Of a DNA stretch of 64,000 nt, positions 44,851 to 54,098 are shown piece by piece. A model generated the notes under the pieces. That model was not told the DNA's origin. It did not search any database and saw nothing but the letters and a program-made list of their open reading frames with translations. How positions within the stretch are numbered: the stretch's first letter is position 1; each line of letters opens with the position of its first letter. The stretch comes from Caproicibacter sp047833665 (lineage in GTDB: Bacteria; Bacillota; Clostridia; Oscillospirales; Acutalibacteraceae): the NCBI GenBank assembly GCA_047833665.1, contig CP181261.1, positions 1,860,001-1,924,000 of the forward strand, given 5' to 3'. A program made the translations under genes and the position numbers.

Positions 44851-45084
44851 TAGAGTACAATAAAACTCACAAATTCGTAAAGAAACAGAAAAGTCATTGG
44901 GACTCCGATAACATGAATGGTGCGAAAGACATTCAAAAAAGAGAACCCAATGACTTAAAAAAGAATCATACACAGTCCATCCAGCGCCGTGATAACCGCT
45001 GCGGTTATCGGCCGCGTCAGTTAGATACCCGGATGAGGGCGGTACAGCTGATGGTGCTAAAACTCCAAATTCGGAAATATACCC
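44851..45084 (+). mobile_element. IS256 remnant with internal deletion
   Basis: It starts GAGTACAATAAAA, retains the 5' leader and start region, then jumps over about 40 codons to the part coding for RRDNRCGYRPRQLDTR. It is more diverged than the other copies. Confidence 0.82.
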
Positions 45085-45122
45085 TAACAGACTGCAAGCA
45101 TAATCTCATTGATTTTTTCAAA

Positions 45123-45692
45123 TCAAAGCATATTGATAAAATATTGATGAAAACGCTCATCCGCAGTAAGTTCTGGATGAAAAGCGGTGGCCAACATATT
45201 TTTTTGTCGTGCGGCAATAATGTGCCCATCTAGTACGGATAATGTTTGAACCTGTGTTCCAACTTGCTCAATCCATGGTGCACGGATGAAAACCAAAGGA
45301 AGAGGCTTTGCGGACACTTCAGGCAATACCGCAGTGGTCATAAAACTGTTCAGTTGACTGCCGTAAGCATTGCGCCGCACCGTTATATCCATTGTACCAA
45401 GATGAGGCATCTCACCGCCCACAATGGTCTTAGCCAAAAGAATCGCTCCTGCACAAGTTCCCCATACCGGAAGGCCTTGTGCAATCTTTTCTCTCAGAGG
45501 GTCGATTAAACCGAAATCATACAACAATTTACCCTGCATTGTGCTCTCCCCGCCCGGCAAAATGAGGTCGTCTGCCATATCCAGTTCTTTACGGCTTTTT
45601 ACTTGAATGGCTTTCACTGTACCAATTTTCTTTAACATGCACAGGTGTTCAAAGAACGATCCCTGCAGGGCTAGTACACCAACGGTTTTCAT
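45123..45692 (-). CDS. pdxT: Pyridoxal 5'-phosphate synthase glutaminase subunit
   Basis: This 189-residue class I glutamine amidotransferase has the oxyanion motif LPGGEST near residue 45, the nucleophile Cys in VWGTCAGAILLA near residue 78, and the His-Glu pair in TAFHPELT near residue 170. It feeds ammonia to PdxS. It lies 3 bp downstream of pdxS. An IS256 remnant lies just past its stop. Confidence 0.96.
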   Translation of the reverse strand: MKTVGVLALQGSFFEHLCMLKKIGTVKAIQVKSRKELDMADDLILPGGESTMQGKLLYDFGLIDPLREKIAQGLPVWGTCAGAILLAKTIVGGEMPHLGTMDITVRRNAYGSQLNSFMTTAVLPEVSAKPLPLVFIRAPWIEQVGTQVQTLSVLDGHIIAARQKNMLATAFHPELTADERFHQYFINML

Positions 45693-45695
45693 GAT

Positions 45696-46574
45696 TTACC
45701 AGCCTCTGTCTGCCATATGATTTTCGGGGCCCAATGTCGAAAGCTCAATGCCCTGCATGGGTTCGCCCAAATCTTCCGATACTTCTGCAATGATTTCCGG
45801 TTTGTTGTAATAAGTGGTAGCTTTTACGATAGCCCTTGCCCGCTTTTCCGGATTGGCGGATTTAAAAATTCCAGATCCTACGAAAACTCCTTCACTGCCA
45901 AGTTGCATCATAAGTGCCGCATCAGCAGGTGTAGCAATACCACCCGCGGCAAAATTTACTACCGGCAATCTGCCTTTTTGGGCAACCTCGACAACGAGGT
46001 TATAGGGCGCGCCAAGTTTCTTAGAAGCCGTCATTAATTCTTCAGCAGGGAGGGTGGTAAGTTTTCGTATCTGCTCGTTAATGGTTCGCATGTGCCGCAC
46101 AGCTTCCACAACATTACCGGTGCCTGCTTCGCCCTTCGTACGGATCATCGCAGCACCTTCTCCGATACGCCGCAGAGCTTCCCCTAAGTCGCGCGCTCCG
46201 CATACAAAAGGGACGGAAAAAGCGTGTTTGTCAATGTGAAAATTTTCGTCTGCCGGCGTCAAAACTTCGCTTTCGTCGATATAGTCAATGCCCAGTGCCT
46301 CTAACACTTGTGCTTCTGCGATATGTCCGATACGGCATTTTGCCATAACAGGAATCGTGACGGCACGTTTGATCTCTTTAATGATCTTCGGGTCGGACAT
46401 CCGCGCTACGCCGCCTTGTTTGCGGATATCTGCCGGCACGCGTTCTAGTGCCATAACAGCAACAGCGCCCGCAGCCTGCGCAATCTCGGCTTCTTTCGGC
46501 GACGTAACATCCATAATAACGCCGCCCTTAAGCATCTGAGCAAGATTCTTATTTAACTCATACCGTTCATTCAT
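45696..46574 (-). CDS. pdxS: Pyridoxal 5'-phosphate synthase lyase subunit
   Basis: This 292-residue TIM barrel has the strictly conserved GGVIMDVT near the N-terminus, the catalytic Lys in VMAKCRIGH, and GEAGTGNVVEAVRHMR. It makes vitamin B6 from ribose 5-phosphate, glyceraldehyde 3-phosphate and ammonia. GGAGGCATACAT precedes the ATG. It is divergent from pdxR. Confidence 0.97.
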   Translation of the reverse strand: MNERYELNKNLAQMLKGGVIMDVTSPKEAEIAQAAGAVAVMALERVPADIRKQGGVARMSDPKIIKEIKRAVTIPVMAKCRIGHIAEAQVLEALGIDYIDESEVLTPADENFHIDKHAFSVPFVCGARDLGEALRRIGEGAAMIRTKGEAGTGNVVEAVRHMRTINEQIRKLTTLPAEELMTASKKLGAPYNLVVEVAQKGRLPVVNFAAGGIATPADAALMMQLGSEGVFVGSGIFKSANPEKRARAIVKATTYYNKPEIIAEVSEDLGEPMQGIELSTLGPENHMADRGW

Positions 46575-46618
46575 ATGTATGCCTCCAATTGTTGCTCCGC
46601 AAATTTATTTTTAGTAAT

Positions 46619-46648
46619 ATTATAAAAAGGCATTATATTTCATTTCAA
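46619..46648 (-). promoter_or_regulatory. pdxST promoter candidate
   Basis: On the minus strand TTGAAA, an 18-bp spacer and TATAAT lie about 45 bp upstream of the pdxS start. Confidence 0.55.
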
Positions 46649-46667
46649 GAAACGGTGGGAAATCCAG

Positions 46668-48128
46668 TTGGAAATTGTATCGATACAATTTGATAAATCT
46701 TCATCTCCACGTTATCAAGTCTTGGCGGACGCAATAGAGCGTAAATTGGAGGAAAATGGCTGCACCGAAGAAACTCGGCTGCCGCCCATACGGCAACTTT
46801 CTGAAAAACTTGGCGTAAGCAATTCTACCGTGGTAGCTGCGTACCGATTACTGGAACAAAGGGGAATTGTATATTCTAAACCCGGCAGCGGTACATACGT
46901 TCTTCCAAAAATAGTGACTCCACAGCACAAAGACAAATTTGGCTCATTGTTCCAAGACTATGAGAAACTAAAAAGAGGCAAACTTGACTGCGATGATACC
47001 GTGATTGACCTTGCGGGAAATTCTCCTCTCGCGGAAACAGTTCCAGTGGCAGATTTCAAAAAAGCTATAGACACCGTGCTGGATAGGGAAGGCGGCGATG
47101 CCTTTTCATACTTAGAAAGCGAGGGGTATCTCCCGCTTCGGCAAATTCTCAGTCGATTCTCTCGAACGCAATATGGAATCCAATGCTGTCCGGAAGATAT
47201 ACTCATTACCTCCGGTACACAGCAAGCACTCGACCTAATTGCCAAAGCCATCCTCAACCCGGGCGACACGGTGCTTGCCGAAATGCCGTCGTACATAGGT
47301 ATGCGCTTGGCTTTCACAATGAACAATGCACGACTTTTAGGGATACCAGTAGAACATGATGGAATCAACTTAGATATTACTGAATATTATGCGAGGCAGT
47401 ACAAGCCTCGGCTGCTGTACACAATGCCGGTCTATCAGACACCTACCGGCGTGTGCATGTCTGAAAAAAAGCGTAAACATCTCCTGGCCCTCGCTGAAAA
47501 ATACGACTTTTATATTGTCGAAGATGATCTTTTTTCGGATCTCAACCTTCGTGGCGAACGGTTGCGCCCCCTCAAAAGCGATGATAATGTCGGACGTGTG
47601 TTGTATCTGCGAAGTTTCTCTAAACTTTTGATGCCGGGCATCCGCACAGGTTATATCATTGCCCCCCACACATTATTTGAAAAACTGGCCGCAACCAAAT
47701 ATGCATCCGATATTTCCGGCTCAAGCCTTATACAGCGAGCGCTCACAGTCTATTTCCAAAACGATTGTTGGAACCAAAATCTCCAGAAGCTAATTGTTGC
47801 CTGCCGCAAGCGGTTAGAAACAGCACTGCGCGTGGTTTCAAAATGGAAACAGTTTGGCGTCCAGATTGAAAATATAAAGGGCGGTTTTGGGCTTTGGCTA
47901 ACATTGCCAGAAGGCGTAACCGACCGCAAGATTTACAACTTATGCCGAAAACGCAAAGTATTGCTTGTGCCGGGCAGTTCCTTCTACTTTTCGCCTATGG
48001 TGGATTCTGAACAGCATCTGCGCATTAGTTTTACCGCGTCAAACCAATTTGAGAAGGGACTGCATATTGTGGAAGAATGTATCAAATCAGCTGTAAACTG
48101 CGTTTCCAACCACACCATTTTTATTTAA
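46668..48128 (+). CDS. pdxR: MocR/PdxR-type regulator of vitamin B6 synthesis
   Basis: This 486-residue protein has an N-terminal GntR winged helix (RLPPIRQLSEKLGVSNSTVVAAYRLL) and a C-terminal aminotransferase-like domain with YQTPTGVCMS, a catalytic-type Lys in LRSFSKLLMPGIRTGYI, and the domain length of MocR proteins. It should bind PLP and control the divergent pdxST. The start is a TTG after GGTGGG. A 20-bp palindrome covers its first codons. Confidence 0.93.
   Translation: MEIVSIQFDKSSSPRYQVLADAIERKLEENGCTEETRLPPIRQLSEKLGVSNSTVVAAYRLLEQRGIVYSKPGSGTYVLPKIVTPQHKDKFGSLFQDYEKLKRGKLDCDDTVIDLAGNSPLAETVPVADFKKAIDTVLDREGGDAFSYLESEGYLPLRQILSRFSRTQYGIQCCPEDILITSGTQQALDLIAKAILNPGDTVLAEMPSYIGMRLAFTMNNARLLGIPVEHDGINLDITEYYARQYKPRLLYTMPVYQTPTGVCMSEKKRKHLLALAEKYDFYIVEDDLFSDLNLRGERLRPLKSDDNVGRVLYLRSFSKLLMPGIRTGYIIAPHTLFEKLAATKYASDISGSSLIQRALTVYFQNDCWNQNLQKLIVACRKRLETALRVVSKWKQFGVQIENIKGGFGLWLTLPEGVTDRKIYNLCRKRKVLLVPGSSFYFSPMVDSEQHLRISFTASNQFEKGLHIVEECIKSAVNCVSNHTIFI
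46672..46691. promoter_or_regulatory. Perfect 20-bp palindrome, candidate PdxR operator
   Basis: AAATTGTATCGATACAATTT begins one base after the pdxR start codon and lies about 50 bp from the pdxS promoter. It may mediate autorepression. Confidence 0.6.
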
Positions 48129-48155
48129 AAATATACCAAATAGCAGGCGAAACGG

Positions 48156-49101
48156 ATGGTCGTTAAAAATTTACATTTTTTGTACAGAAACGCGCCCCTT
48201 CTTCCGGAAAATCACCCGAGTCTCGCCATGCTAGCGATGCTGGCGAGTGAAATCACAAACATTATTTTGGATTATGTGTTGATTGCTCAATTCGATATGG
48301 GTGTACAAGGAGCAGCCTATGCCACAATTATTGGGCAGGCTATCGGTGTCTTGATTGTATTGATAGCATTTTATACACGCAGTAAATCAATTGTAAAACT
48401 AACAAAAAAAAGTTTTTCTGTAGACTTTCGTTTAAGTGGGAAAATTATAACCATTGGTTTTTCTGCATTTGTATCGGTACTTGGCGCCAGCTTTTCTGCA
48501 CTTCTTTTGAACAACGCACTGCAACAATACGGCGGAGATGCGGCAATTGCTGCCATGGGTGCCATCAACAGTCTGTTTACATTTTTCATCATGCCAACGG
48601 ACGGAATAACGCAGGCGGTGCAGCCGATTATTGGCTACAATTATGGAGCGTCATTATATGACAGAGTCGGTAAAGCATTAAAATTAGGTTTAGTGACAAA
48701 CATATTTTTTGCATCGGTTATCTTTAATACTGTATGAATGTTTTCCAAAATTTTTCATAGGATTGTTTTTAAAAGCAAATTCCAGTACCATGGAAACAGC
48801 TGTTCCGGCTTTGCAACTTTATATGTTGTCCATCCCGGTACTTGGCATTAACATTGTTAGTATTGGGTATTTTCAGGCCATTGCCAAGGGAAGTATTGCA
48901 TTTGCAATTGGATTACTTCGGCCTTTTGTCTTTTTAATTCCAATGGTTCTTATTTTGCCGCGTTTCTTTGGATTAAATGGAGTTTGGCTAGCACAACCAA
49001 TCACAGATATTCTTTCCGTTATTTGTGCGGCAATTGCACTTGTTATCAGCTATTCCCATTTACAATCACAGAAAAAAATTTGTAAAACTCTTGAAACTTA
49101 G
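48156..49101 (+). pseudogene. MATE-family transporter, truncated and frameshifted
   Basis: The N-terminal third is missing. The first readable part (48156-48737) has AMLASEITNIILDYVLI and MPTDGITQAVQPIIGYNYG. The frame breaks near 48735, and the rest (to 49101) continues with VPALQLYMLSIPVLG and GLNGVWLAQPI. The intact MATE gene at 42-43.4 kb is a paralogue. The TetR gene downstream probably controlled it. Confidence 0.88.
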
Positions 49102-49123
49102 AAAAACAAAAGGGGGTACAAAT

Positions 49124-49648
49124 ATGGTATCAGACACACGAAGAAGAATACTCGTTACTGCCGCAAAGCTATTTGCTGAAAACGGATATGAAGGGGTGCG
49201 TACAAAAGAAATCGCAAAGGCGTCCAAAATAAGTGAAGTCACATTATTTAAATATTTCCCCAAAAAAGAGGTTCTGTATCATACCCTGCTTGACGAATTT
49301 TTCCATACGTTAGATCTTGCTCCATTGGTAGAGAACCTATCCTTCACGGATTTGCATGGAGATCTTTCTCAAATTGCTAACGCAATCAGTGAAAATTTGA
49401 TTGATAACATCCATATTGTTTTAATGCGCCAGAAAGAAAAAACAGATTTCTTTAGTGACAAAAAATTTAATGCATTTGTGGATCCTAGTTACGTAACCGT
49501 ACTTCCAGTATTCCAACATTATTATCAAGCAAAAAAAATATCTATTTCCCCCGAAATTGCCTGCAATATTTTTATTACCACTCTTGTAGGATCATTTGGA
49601 TTGCTGGCTGCAAATAATTTTAATGAAGCATATTTAAAAAAATGGTAG
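49124..49648 (+). CDS. TetR-family regulator, 3' end replaced by IS30
   Basis: This 174-residue protein starts after GGGGG and has the TetR HTH (RRRILVTAAKLFAENGYEGVRTKEIAKASKISEVTLFKYFPKKE). The ligand-binding half is shorter than usual; the last codons and the TAG stop lie at the left end of the IS30 copy, so the natural C-terminus is probably lost. It may still bind DNA. Likely target: the adjacent MATE gene. Confidence 0.83.
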   Translation: MVSDTRRRILVTAAKLFAENGYEGVRTKEIAKASKISEVTLFKYFPKKEVLYHTLLDEFFHTLDLAPLVENLSFTDLHGDLSQIANAISENLIDNIHIVLMRQKEKTDFFSDKKFNAFVDPSYVTVLPVFQHYYQAKKISISPEIACNIFITTLVGSFGLLAANNFNEAYLKKW

Positions 49649-50862
49649 ATTGTAAAATCAAATTGAACACATAAAAAGATTCCATAGCGCACAGGGAACT
49701 GTTAGGATAAAGTTACCACACTAAATACTGACAGAAAGGCCTGAACACTATGGACAAGAACCATTCTATCATAAAGATCGAAGAACGCAAGAGGGGTCAG
49801 CACTTAAAATTTGAAGATCGTTGCAGTATCAAAATTTATAAAAAACTTGGTTACTCCCTTCGTAAGATTGCAGAAGCAATCAATTGTTCTGCTTCTACCG
49901 TAATGTATGAACTTCGGCGTGGAACCAGCAAGCGTAATGGAGACAGAGGACGTAATCCTGAGTATTCTGCAAAACGTGGCCAACAGAACTACGAAATAAA
50001 CAGGTCAAGATGCCACAAGCCACATGCTCTTGATGAGAACTCAAAGTTTCTAAAATGGGTTATTAAGCAGGTCAAGGAACATCATTGGTCTTTTGATGCC
50101 TGCGTAGGTTATGCCAGACTTCATGAGCTGTTTCCTGCTGAGGATATTGTTTGTACCAAGACGCTTTATAATGAACTTTGGGCCGGAAATCTGCCGCTGG
50201 TACCACATGATTTTCCGGAAGCCTTGTCAAGAAAGCCAAGAAAGAACCAGCCTCGTAAAAGCAAACGTTTTCTTGGAAAAAGTATTGATGAACGTCCGGA
50301 AACAGTATCCACTAAAGAGGAATACGGTCACTGGGAAATCGACACAGTTGTCGGACACAAGGCCGGTCATGAATCAGTGGTACTAACGTTGGTTGAGAAG
50401 AAAAGCGATTATTATATAGCCATAAAAATACCCGGCAAAGATGCAGAATCCGTAATGGCAGCCATGGAAACCCTTAGAGAAGAATACGGCGAGGCTAAAT
50501 TCAGTGAAGTATTCAAGACCATTACTGCCGATAACGGTACTGAGTTTGAGAGGCTATCTGAACTTGAAACATGGGGAGTAGGGATCTACTTTACACATCC
50601 GTATTCATCCTGGGAAAGAGCCCAGAATGAACGACATAACAGGATTTTTCGCAGATATGTTCCAAAAGGGGTTTCCATTGAGAAATATTCTGCAGAACAA
50701 ATCCTGTGGTTTGCTGATGAGATGAACGAACTTCCCCGGAAGCATCTTGGGTACCGAACACCGGCGGAACTTTTTGAAGAGTTTCTGGATCAGGTGTATT
50801 CAATTGGCAAAGTACAAGGTAACTTAATTACCAGTGGTGTTCAATTTGAAATTGCAATTTAG
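49644..50862 (+). mobile_element. IS30-family insertion sequence, copy 2
   Basis: The left end GGTAGATTG... is the same type as in copy 1. The right end lies at about 50837-50862 and overlaps the transposase stop. A second, foreign right end follows at 51028. Confidence 0.85.
49750..50862 (+). CDS. IS30-family transposase (copy 2)
   Basis: This 370-residue protein has the HTH YKKLGYSLRKIAEAINCSASTVMYELRRG and the DDE core GHWEIDTVVG, TADNGTEFE, NERHNRIFRRYVPKG. Its last 14 residues are encoded by the terminal repeat itself. It is clearly diverged from copy 1, although the upstream leaders of the two elements are very similar. Confidence 0.94.
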   Translation: MDKNHSIIKIEERKRGQHLKFEDRCSIKIYKKLGYSLRKIAEAINCSASTVMYELRRGTSKRNGDRGRNPEYSAKRGQQNYEINRSRCHKPHALDENSKFLKWVIKQVKEHHWSFDACVGYARLHELFPAEDIVCTKTLYNELWAGNLPLVPHDFPEALSRKPRKNQPRKSKRFLGKSIDERPETVSTKEEYGHWEIDTVVGHKAGHESVVLTLVEKKSDYYIAIKIPGKDAESVMAAMETLREEYGEAKFSEVFKTITADNGTEFERLSELETWGVGIYFTHPYSSWERAQNERHNRIFRRYVPKGVSIEKYSAEQILWFADEMNELPRKHLGYRTPAELFEEFLDQVYSIGKVQGNLITSGVQFEIAI

Positions 50863-51028
50863 GAACAAATCTTAATGTTTGCAGACGAGATAAACGCCAC
50901 GCCTAGGAAACGATTAGGTTATCAGACCCCTGAGGAACTGTTTGATGCTCAACTGGACACAATTTATACTTTAAACCCGTAGATAACTTTATCCAGTGAA
51001 AGTGTTCAATTTGTTATTGCAATTTAAG
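50863..51028 (+). pseudogene. IS30 copy-1-type 3' remnant
   Basis: It encodes the last 35 or so residues of a copy-1-like transposase (FADEINATPRKRLGYQTPEE, stop near 50981) and a right end ...TTGCAATTTAAG. It lies directly after copy 2. Confidence 0.88.
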
Positions 51029-51726
51029 ATTTTTTTGTTAACAAAGCCTCTGATTTGGCCGTTTCTTTGCCGATAATATCGCTTGAATCATACAGCGGAT
51101 ACTTTTCCGCTGTATTTTTTCTGTGGCCCTCTTTGCGCTGCATGAAACGATTCCAAATAGTTAGTTTATTCTCCGGCATTTTTTTATTTCTTCTTGCCAG
51201 AAGCTTTCACTGTATTTGCAATATCCTTAGCGATTTCATCAACGATATTCCAGCCTTCCTCGCTCAGCTTCATAGCACTTCCTGCCTTTGCGCCCCAAGT
51301 TTTCGGAATTTGTCAAGCACTCGCCGCTTTGCTATGATGTCTCCGCCTGCTAATGCAACATTCTTTGCAGAACACATGGCAGGTCAGCCGTCAATGACAA
51401 ATTATTGCATCTATCATAATCAATTCTAGGACTCCAATTGATTGTTTTCGATACTGCTATAACAGATATCCGCCATTACGGCGTCTTTTTCAATGTCTAA
51501 ACCATCTTCTTTGAATGCCTGCCGAAACATCTTTTCTCTGCATGTTCGGTGCGCAAGCGCCGAGAAAGATATCATCATGGTGTGCACTACATTCAAGAAC
51601 GGATACTCCAGTGGTTGACAAAATCACAGCCAAAACATATGGCGAAACCAGATTCAGCGCTCTTCCTTAAATTTGCTGCCGACTGATAAAATAGGAAGTT
51701 TTCTAAATCGCCTTGTTTTTTTATGT
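51029..51726. other. Degenerate stretch, possible phage relic
   Basis: No intact gene. Two short minus-strand frames overlap near 51273: one ending ...RVLDKFRKLGAQRQEVL and one starting MKLSEEGWNIVDEIAKD (29 codons, 51184-51273), with GGCAGGAAG before the ATG. They may be remnants of a prophage end next to the holin-like gene. A terminator lies at 51091-51120. Confidence 0.4.
51091..51120 (+). terminator. Rho-independent terminator
   Basis: TACAGCGGA pairs with TCCGCTGTA, followed by six T on the plus strand. Confidence 0.7.
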
Positions 51727-52017
51727 TTAGATACCGCTGGATGGTTTGCCTTTTTTCACCCTGACAACCGCGCTGTATGCTCCATTTGACGAAAGTGCGA
51801 CCAATACCGCATTTAACGGAATTGCCGCTGCTGCCGACAACGTCAGTTCACCTGTAAAATAGGTGGCCACATAAAGAATAACAACGGCAATAAAATAGCT
51901 TAACCACTGTGTAGGAAGTTTTTGAAACGTATTTTTCAAAAATTGAGTGATAATTCCTGTTGCTGTAGCACATCCGGTAAATGTGACCAAGGTTGACCAT
52001 GCAAAGAATTCATTCAT
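51727..52017 (-). CDS. Holin-like small membrane protein
   Basis: This 96-residue protein has two or three hydrophobic segments (LVTFTGCATATGIITQFL, YFIAVVILYVATYF, AAAAIPLNAVLVALS) and a short basic tail (VRVKKGKPSSGI), the layout of phage holins of Clostridia. No endolysin or tail gene is near, so it is probably a prophage relic. Confidence 0.68.
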   Translation of the reverse strand: MNEFFAWSTLVTFTGCATATGIITQFLKNTFQKLPTQWLSYFIAVVILYVATYFTGELTLSAAAAIPLNAVLVALSSNGAYSAVVRVKKGKPSSGI

Positions 52018-52267
52018 ATCATTTCCCCCTGCAAATTTCAGTCATGGAAAGCTACGCGGATAAGCTGTTCCGCTTAGAAAAGGATGATATCTTATATATA
52101 TGTTTTCTGCGTTCTTTCATGACTAAAGTAACGCCAGTTATTATGCATAATAAATTGCAGTGCAGAAAGCCAAATTAATTGCAATGTTTTTCATTCTTTC
52201 GCTGTGTGTTAGAATATATGTGTGTTGTCGCTACTTTTGATTATTTATAAAGAGAGGAAGAATCCAT

Positions 52268-53953
52268 ATGAAATTTGCTGATATGCCCTACCGGCGGCCC
52301 AACCTTGAAGAGATAAAACACAAATATACTGAACTTACACAAAAATTTCCAAACTGCACCAGCGCCTCGGAACAATACGACCTGATTTTGCATCATGAGA
52401 AGATTATGAGTCATTTTAAGTCCATGGAAACGATTGCTTATATTCGCCACAGCATCGACACCGCAGACCCATTTTACGAAAAAGAAATGGCTTTTTTTGA
52501 TGCAAACAATCCCGTATTCGAAGACTCAGTCCAAAATTTTTATAAAGTCATTGCTGCGTCCAAATTCAAAGAAGAATTAGCGCAAAAAACAGGCAAGCTG
52601 TTCTTTAAAAACATTGAGATATCACTTCGTTCTTTTTCACCGGCAGTCATTGATTTAAAAAAACAGGAAAATGCTTTGGTAACTGAGTACGAAAAACTCC
52701 TTGCTTGTGCAAAAATAGAATTTAATGGGGAAACTCTGAACCTTTCGGAGATTCAGAAATATCAGGTTTCACCTAACAGACAGATGAGAAAGGCTGCATG
52801 GGAAAAAACGGCCGGTTTCTTCATCGAAAACTCTAAGCGATTGGATGAAATTTACGATGAACTGGTCCACAACCGAACGGAACAAGCAAAAATTCTCGGA
52901 TATAATAACTTTGTCCAATTAGGATATGACCGCCTGGGGCGCAACTGCTACGGTCCTGATGAGGTAAAAAAATTCCGTGATCAGGTAGCAAGAGACCTTG
53001 TGCCGGCAATTCAAGAAATCAAGAAAAATCAGGCAAAACGTCTTGGACTGCCGGATTTAAAATTTTATGACGATAAGTCCCTGTTCCCGGATGGAAACCC
53101 CACACCGCAGGGTGACCGCCAAACCCTTGTCAATCAAGCACAAAAAATGTACCGTGAAATGGATCCTTTCACGGGCGAATTCTTTGATTTTATGGTGGAC
53201 AATGAGCTGTTTGATCTTGACAGCAAAAGGGGAAAGGCCGGCGGAGGATACTGCACGGAAATTCCGGATTTTGATTCTCCGTTTATCTTTTCAAACTTTA
53301 ACGGCACAGCCGGAGATGTGGAAGTGCTTACCCATGAAGCCGGCCACGCGTTGGCTAGCTATGCATCCAGAAAATTCTCCCTATTGGAACTCAGAACACC
53401 CACAATGGATGCTGCAGAAACCCATTCCATGTCTATGGAATTTTTCTCCCGCAAATGGGATCCGCTGTTCTTTCACGATGACACGGAGAAATTTTATCTC
53501 TATCAGCTGGAATCGGCGATAAGTTTCATCCCGTACGGATGCCTTGTAGACGAGTTTCAAACCACTATGTACGAGCAGCCCAATCTTAAACCGAACGAAA
53601 GAAAAGCAGTTTGGAAAAAACTAGAGAAAAAGTATCGCCCGTGGATCGATTTTGACCACCTTCCCTTTTTTGAAGATGGCGGCGGATACCAGCGCCAGCA
53701 CCATATTTACTCTTTCCCGCTGTATTATATCGATTATTGCCTTGCGCAGACCACAGCACTGGAATTCTGGATTGCATCCGAAAAAGACTGGAAGGATTCC
53801 TTTGCACGTTATCTCGCCTTTGTCAAGGAAGGCGGAAGAAAAACCTATAAAGAACTTGTGAAAGCTTCCGGACTGGAATATCCCATGAAGGAAGGCTGCA
53901 TCAAACAGTTAAGCGACCAGATTATGGAATGGTTTCGTAAACATTCCAATTAG
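52268..53953 (+). CDS. M3-family oligoendopeptidase
   Basis: This 561-residue zinc peptidase has HEAGHALASYAS near residue 356 and the downstream Glu-containing DAAETHSMSMEFF. It cuts short peptides in the cytosol. AGAGAGGAAG precedes the ATG. The length and motifs fit the M3 oligoendopeptidase F-like group. Confidence 0.94.
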   Translation: MKFADMPYRRPNLEEIKHKYTELTQKFPNCTSASEQYDLILHHEKIMSHFKSMETIAYIRHSIDTADPFYEKEMAFFDANNPVFEDSVQNFYKVIAASKFKEELAQKTGKLFFKNIEISLRSFSPAVIDLKKQENALVTEYEKLLACAKIEFNGETLNLSEIQKYQVSPNRQMRKAAWEKTAGFFIENSKRLDEIYDELVHNRTEQAKILGYNNFVQLGYDRLGRNCYGPDEVKKFRDQVARDLVPAIQEIKKNQAKRLGLPDLKFYDDKSLFPDGNPTPQGDRQTLVNQAQKMYREMDPFTGEFFDFMVDNELFDLDSKRGKAGGGYCTEIPDFDSPFIFSNFNGTAGDVEVLTHEAGHALASYASRKFSLLELRTPTMDAAETHSMSMEFFSRKWDPLFFHDDTEKFYLYQLESAISFIPYGCLVDEFQTTMYEQPNLKPNERKAVWKKLEKKYRPWIDFDHLPFFEDGGGYQRQHHIYSFPLYYIDYCLAQTTALEFWIASEKDWKDSFARYLAFVKEGGRKTYKELVKASGLEYPMKEGCIKQLSDQIMEWFRKHSN

Positions 53954-54004
53954 TTTCCAATCTGATTTCAATCATTAAACAAGCAGAATAGATTTCACAC
54001 AACA

Positions 54005-54041
54005 AAAGGCAGGAGACCAATTATATTGGTTTCCTGCCTTT
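54005..54041. terminator. Terminator shared by the M3 gene and groEL
   Basis: AAAGGCAGGAGACCAA pairs with TTGGTTTCCTGCCTTT across a 5-nt loop between convergent genes. Confidence 0.85.
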
Positions 54042-54098
54042 GTAAAATAGGACGAACGCATTTTACGCGTCCGTCCTTCTTTTCTAATTGCTTGAAAA

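Noticed and set aside
51029..52017. Complete prophage
   Set aside because: Only a holin-like gene and two tiny frames are visible; no capsid, tail, terminase or lysin gene.
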